From: Kineosporiaceae bacterium
GTDB lineage: Bacteria > Actinomycetota > Actinomycetes > Actinomycetales > Angustibacteraceae
NCBI GenBank assembly: GCA_027345905.1
Contig: DAIETC010000118.1
Span: 1 to 9,748, forward strand
Direction: 5' to 3'
Length of the DNA stretch: 9,748 nt
Below the pieces are notes generated by a model. That model was not told where the DNA came from. It saw only the letters and a program-made list of their open reading frames with translations, and ran no database searches. The number at the start of each line of letters is the position of its first letter. Position 1 is the first letter of the stretch. This document shows, piece after piece, positions 6,624-9,748 of this stretch. The translations under genes were made by a program, and so were the position numbers.

Positions 6624-6702
6624 GACAGGGACCAGACCCGGACGTCGACAGGGACCAGGCCAGATCCGGACGTCGACGGGGACAAGGTCAGATCCGGACG
6701 TC
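6624..6702 (+). repeat. Tandem repeat, 28-bp unit, three copies
   Basis: Copies lie at 6624-6646 (23 bases, with 5 missing in the middle), 6647-6674 and 6675-6702. Each begins GACAGGGACCAG or GACGGGGACAAG and ends with CCGGACGTC; copies 2 and 3 share AGATCCGGACGTC. The shared end contains the palindromes TCCGGA and GACGTC. It ends 68 bases before the downstream start codon. This repeat is unrelated in sequence to the CACTGGGG array to its left. Confidence 0.85.
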
Positions 6703-6770
6703 GCCGGTCCGCGGCCGTGGCACGATGGCGACGCGTCACCGGGGCGCGGCAAGCAGGAACAGCGGGAGTC

Positions 6771-8030
6771 ATGAGCGAGCAACCACCGCCGCCCGGCGGC
6801 TGGCACGCGCCGGACGAGCCCAAGCCATGGGACTTGCCCGGCACCGACCCAGCCTCGCCGCCCACCGACCCAGCGCCGCCGCCCACCGACGCAACCTCGC
6901 CGCGCCCTGAGCTGCAGGACCTGCGAGGGACGAGCGACCCCGCGGGCCGGACCCCAGGCTGGGGACCGGTGACCGGCCCGGCGTACACCCAGACGTTTGG
7001 CCCGGCGTACGACCAGACGTACGGGCAGGCCACCGGGGCGCCGCACGGGGTCGGGCCGGGCGGCAGCTGGCGTGCGCCGCCCAAGCCAGGCGTCGTCCCG
7101 CTGCGCCCGCTCGGACTCGGCGAGCTGCTCGACGGGGCGGTGCAGACCCTGCGGCACAACCCGCGCGTGATGCTGGGCCTGTCGGCGGCGGTGATGGCGG
7201 TGGTCGGAGCGCTCTCGACCGGTTTCATGGTGGCTGGCCTGCCGCGGCTGCTGTCCGTGGTTGCCACCCCGCGCGACCAGGTCGATTCAACCCAGATCGC
7301 CGGCGCGCTCGGCGGTGGCGTCGCGGGCTTCTTGGTGCCGGCGCTGCTGCAGGGTTTGGCTGTGGTGGTGCTCTCCGGAGTGCTCATCGTGGCGGTCAGC
7401 GAGGCGGTACTCGGGCGCCGCCCCACCGTGGGCCAGGTCTGGGCGCGGGCTCGCTCGCGGGTGCCTGCGCTGATCGGGCTCAGCTTGCTCACCGGCCTGC
7501 TCACCGTGCTCGGGATGGTCGTGCTGGTCGGCCCAGGCCTGGCCCTACTGGCCGTGTCGGGGCCGGCCGCGGCCATTGCTCTGGCACTCGGGGTGCCGGC
7601 AGCCTTCGTCCTGGCGGCTCTGCTCTACGTGCGGCTGGCGTTCGCCGCGCCAGCCCTGCTGCTGGAGGACCTGTCCGTCGTGGCGGCGCTGCGGCGCTCG
7701 TGGCGCTTGGTGAGCGGGTCGTGGTGGCGGGTGCTGGGGGTGCTGGTGCTCACCGGGATCATCGCCTCGATCGTCGGAGCCCTGCTGCAGACGCCGTTCT
7801 CGATCCTCGGCACCGTGATCGCGGCAGCGGTCTCCGGTGGCTCGGCCGGGACCACCGCGCAGGTCACGCCGGCCTTGGTCATCACCTCGGCGGTGGGCAA
7901 CCTCGGCACGATCGTGGCCAGCACGATCACCGCACCGTTCTCGGCGGCGGTCACGGCACTGCTGTACATCGACCTGCGGATGCGGCGCGAGGGCCTGGAC
8001 GTCGCGCTGGCTCGCGCCGCCCAGGGCTAG
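6771..8030 (+). CDS. Polytopic membrane protein, glycerophosphodiester phosphodiesterase membrane-domain type, with repetitive N-terminus
   Basis: 419 residues. Residues 1-109 are a Pro/Gly/Thr-rich, presumably cytosolic and disordered region with two sets of tandem repeats (DPASPPT-like at about 26-44 and GPAYTQTF/GPAYDQTY at 69-84). From residue 110, PLRPLGLGELLDGAVQTLRHNPRVML is the signature opening of the actinobacterial family annotated as glycerophosphoryl diester phosphodiesterase membrane domain. About six hydrophobic segments follow (roughly 132-155, 180-210, 231-262, 264-295, 319-350 and 367-400). No catalytic phosphodiesterase domain is present, so enzymatic activity should not be assumed from the family name. 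The ATG at 6771 has GGGAG two bases upstream, close but the best available. It is the first gene of the plus-strand operon and stops 7 bases before the DUF4129 gene. Confidence 0.82.
   Translation: MSEQPPPPGGWHAPDEPKPWDLPGTDPASPPTDPAPPPTDATSPRPELQDLRGTSDPAGRTPGWGPVTGPAYTQTFGPAYDQTYGQATGAPHGVGPGGSWRAPPKPGVVPLRPLGLGELLDGAVQTLRHNPRVMLGLSAAVMAVVGALSTGFMVAGLPRLLSVVATPRDQVDSTQIAGALGGGVAGFLVPALLQGLAVVVLSGVLIVAVSEAVLGRRPTVGQVWARARSRVPALIGLSLLTGLLTVLGMVVLVGPGLALLAVSGPAAAIALALGVPAAFVLAALLYVRLAFAAPALLLEDLSVVAALRRSWRLVSGSWWRVLGVLVLTGIIASIVGALLQTPFSILGTVIAAAVSGGSAGTTAQVTPALVITSAVGNLGTIVASTITAPFSAAVTALLYIDLRMRREGLDVALARAAQG
6843..6905 (+). repeat. 21-bp in-frame tandem repeat, three copies
   Basis: Units at 6843-6863, 6864-6884 and 6885-6905 each begin ACCGACSCAR and end in a CCG-rich tail. 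They encode seven-residue repeats of the type T-D-P-A-S-P-P in the disordered N-terminus of the membrane protein. Confidence 0.85.
6975..7022 (+). repeat. 24-bp in-frame tandem repeat, two copies
   Basis: Units at 6975-6998 and 6999-7022 both begin GGCCCGGCGTAC and encode the eight-residue repeats GPAYTQTF and GPAYDQTY. Confidence 0.85.
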
Positions 8031-8037
8031 GGCCGCC

Positions 8038-8724
8038 GTGACTTCCGCGCTGTGGGGCCAGTGGTCCATGCTCGCCGGCCGGCTGGACCCCACAGCGCAA
8101 GAGGCCCGCGGGTGGGCGCTGCGCGAGCTCAGCGACCCTGTGTACGCCAGCGCCCGGCCCGGTCTGCTGCAACGGCTGCTGACCTGGCTGTTCGAGCGGT
8201 TGAGCCAGCTGCACGTGCCAGCGGCGTTGGCGCCTGGACGAAACCTGGGCTTGGTGCTGCTTGCCGCGCTGCTCGCCTTGGTGGTGCTGGTCGTCCTGCG
8301 CCGCACCGGGCGGTTGCGGCGCGCCACCCGCGGCACCGCGCCACCCGCGGTGCTTGACGACGTACGACGCAGCGCGGCCGAGCATCGACGGCTGGCCGAG
8401 CAGGCCGCTGGCGCCGGCCGCTTCGACGTCGCGGTGCGCGAGCGCTTTCGCGCCGTGGCACGGGCTCTGGAGGAGCGCGCGATCCTGGACGAGCGCCCCG
8501 GCCGCACGGCCCGCGAGGTGGCCACCGAGGCGGCTGCGGCGCTGCCCGCGCTGACCCAGGAGCTGCGCGAGGGTGCCCGCGTCTTCGACGACGTCTGCTA
8601 CGGCGCGCGCCCGGCGACCGCGGCCCAGGACGCCCAGCTCAGCCGACTCGACGTGGCCGTCGCTCGCGCCCGCCCGGCACGCGAACCGGCTCTCGCGTGC
8701 ACGCTCGAGGGGCCGCTGAGGTGA
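8038..8724 (+). CDS. DUF4129 domain membrane protein
   Basis: 228 residues. The N-terminal part (1-66) contains LDPTAQEARGWALRELSDPVY, in which the family's conserved A-R-x-W-A-x-x-E-L-x-x-P-x-Y pattern can be read. One transmembrane helix spans about 68-87. The C-terminal DUF4129 domain, about 105-210, has the helical stretch RFDVAVRERFRAVARALEERAIL, then RPGRTAREVATEAAAALP and FDDVCYGARPATAAQDAQL, all family hallmarks. The function of DUF4129 is unknown; it is typically encoded with MoxR ATPases, DUF58 proteins or transglutaminase-like proteins. The GTG at 8038 follows the previous stop by 7 bases with only a weak ribosome site (AGGGC), suggesting coupled translation. The next gene overlaps it by four bases. 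Family assignment is confident; the biochemical role is not known. Confidence 0.88.
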   Translation: MTSALWGQWSMLAGRLDPTAQEARGWALRELSDPVYASARPGLLQRLLTWLFERLSQLHVPAALAPGRNLGLVLLAALLALVVLVVLRRTGRLRRATRGTAPPAVLDDVRRSAAEHRRLAEQAAGAGRFDVAVRERFRAVARALEERAILDERPGRTAREVATEAAAALPALTQELREGARVFDDVCYGARPATAAQDAQLSRLDVAVARARPAREPALACTLEGPLR

Positions 8725-9748
8725 GCGCGCCCCTGCCGGTGGCCCTGGACCAGCCGGTGACCAGAGCGCCCGGGACTTCGGCCCGAGAACGCTGGCGGCG
8801 TTGGCAGTGGCCGCTCGCGGTGGGCGCGGCGGTCGTGGCGGCCGCCCTGGCCGGGCTGGTGCTCCTGCGTCCTACGAGCACCGGCTACCTCGACCCCGGC
8901 AACGCTGCCCCCGACGGCACCCGGGCGTTGGTGCGCGTGCTGCGGGACCACGGTGTCGACGTCCGGGTCCGCACCCGCTTCGACCAGGTCGCCGCCGACC
9001 TGAGCAGCGGCGCGGGCAGCACCGTGGTGGTGGCGCGCACCGACCTGCTGCTGGGAGCACGCACCCAGGACCTGCGCCGTGCCGTGCTGGAGGCGCGAGC
9101 CGACCTGGTCCTGGTCGGCGCCGGTCCTGCCCTGCTGGCCGACCTGGACCTGCCCGTGGTCGTGGCCAGCACGGCAACCACCCCCGCCGTCCGCGACCCA
9201 CAGTGCGCCGACCTGGTGGCGGGGCGGGCGGGTCCGGCCGTGGCCGGCGGGGTGACCTACCGTCCGGCCCGTGGCAGTCGCCAGCTCGTCACGAGCTGTT
9301 ACCCCGGGGACGGCGGCGCGACCTACGTGGCCCTGAGCTCGCCGGGCGGGGGCCGGACGACGTTGCTCGGCTCGGGCTCGGCGCTGACCAACGAGCGGCT
9401 GGCCGACGCCGGTGACGCCGCCCTGGCGATCGGCACGCTGGCCACAGGGCAACGGGTGCTGTGGTGGACGCCGAACCCGGCCGACACCGCCGTGACCCGG
9501 TCACCGACCCTGCGCGAGCTGGTGCCCCGCTGGGTGCCCTGGGCGCTGGCCCAGCTCAGCGTGGCCTTCGTCGTGGCCGCCGCCTGGCGCGGCCGGCGCC
9601 TCGGGCGGCTGGTGCACGAGCCGCTGCCGGTCGTCGTCCGCTCGGTCGAGACCACGCTGGGTCGCGCGCGCCTGTACCGTAAGGCGCGCGCCCGGGGCAG
9701 AGCCGCGCAGGTGCTGCGGGTGGCCGCGCTGCGGCGGATCGCCAAGCG
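8721..9748 (+). CDS. DUF4350 domain membrane protein (3' end outside the window)
   Basis: 342 residues are visible before the window ends. A short cytosolic N-terminus leads to transmembrane helix 1 at about 32-50. An extracytoplasmic domain at about 55-268 opens with STGYLDPGNAAPDGTRALVR, the DUF4350 signature, and includes ARADLVLVGAG and LLGSGSALTNERLADAGDAA. Helix 2 is at about 271-289. A basic cytosolic segment follows (GRRLGRLVHEPLPVVVRSVE, then TTLGRARLYRKARARGRAAQ), also conserved in the family. Two cysteines, C162 and C193, sit in the extracytoplasmic domain and could form a disulfide. The GTG at 8721 overlaps the DUF4129 stop (GTGA). The molecular role is unknown. In mycobacteria and other actinobacteria, genes of this family are followed by moxR and DUF58 genes, which would be expected just past the right edge. 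Confidence 0.87.
   Translation, partial: MSAPLPVALDQPVTRAPGTSARERWRRWQWPLAVGAAVVAAALAGLVLLRPTSTGYLDPGNAAPDGTRALVRVLRDHGVDVRVRTRFDQVAADLSSGAGSTVVVARTDLLLGARTQDLRRAVLEARADLVLVGAGPALLADLDLPVVVASTATTPAVRDPQCADLVAGRAGPAVAGGVTYRPARGSRQLVTSCYPGDGGATYVALSSPGGGRTTLLGSGSALTNERLADAGDAALAIGTLATGQRVLWWTPNPADTAVTRSPTLRELVPRWVPWALAQLSVAFVVAAAWRGRRLGRLVHEPLPVVVRSVETTLGRARLYRKARARGRAAQVLRVAALRRIAK

Larger units (their letters stand above)
6352..6770. other. Divergent intergenic region between mtrA and the envelope operon
   Basis: Promoters for both directions must lie in or near these 419 bases, but I see no convincing -35/-10 pair on either strand; CACGAT at 6722-6727 is a weak -10 candidate for the plus strand. 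About 6431-6702 is almost entirely repeats and dyads, listed separately. The flanks (6364-6430 and 6703-6770) show no clear structure. A plus-strand reading frame stays open through the region into the membrane protein gene, but its translation is a repeat shadow and the real start is 6771. Confidence 0.8.

Noticed and set aside
6312..6770. Upstream extension of the membrane protein frame through the intergenic repeats
   Set aside because: The frame is open only because the repeats lack stops. The translation is a repeat shadow, and the plausible start is ATG 6771 followed by a natural Pro-rich tail.

Overview
The window is very GC-rich, uses GTG starts freely, and carries the mtrA-mtrB-lpqB set. 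That set is a hallmark of Actinomycetota, so the source is a high-GC actinobacterium; I cannot name the genus. Nothing looks like a plasmid or phage. Most of the window is a conserved chromosomal core locus.

Left part (1-6351, minus strand). Read 5'->3' on the minus strand, the genes are mtrA (response regulator), mtrB (sensor kinase), lpqB (lipoprotein), a ComF-type phosphoribosyltransferase, hpf (long-form ribosome hibernation factor) and a NarL/LuxR-type response regulator whose last residues run off the left edge. mtrA and mtrB overlap by 4 bases. lpqB follows mtrB after 9 bases and comF follows lpqB after 16, so these four look like one transcription unit. hpf (85-base gap, perfect Shine-Dalgarno) and the NarL-type regulator (64-base gap) may belong to the same unit or have their own promoters. 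MtrA and MtrB form a two-component system for cell envelope and division homeostasis. LpqB is the lipoprotein known to act with MtrB.

Middle (6352-6770). This is a divergent intergenic region of about 420 bases, unusually dense in repeats and dyads. It holds four direct, roughly helically phased copies of a CACTGGGG core, small hairpins, a 26-bp-stem hairpin almost exactly at its centre, a partial inverted duplication of the array, stacked short palindromes, and a separate tandem repeat with 28-bp units. This is the least ordinary part of the window.

Right part (6771-9748, plus strand). Three tightly packed envelope genes follow: a polytopic membrane protein of the glycerophosphodiester phosphodiesterase membrane-domain type with a repetitive Pro/Tyr-rich N-terminus, a DUF4129 protein with one membrane helix, and a DUF4350 protein with two helices that runs off the right edge. 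The latter two overlap by 4 bases. In other actinobacteria DUF4129/DUF4350 genes commonly precede MoxR ATPase and DUF58 genes; here those would lie beyond the window. The layout places an uncharacterised envelope operon divergent from mtrAB, sharing its repeat-rich control region.
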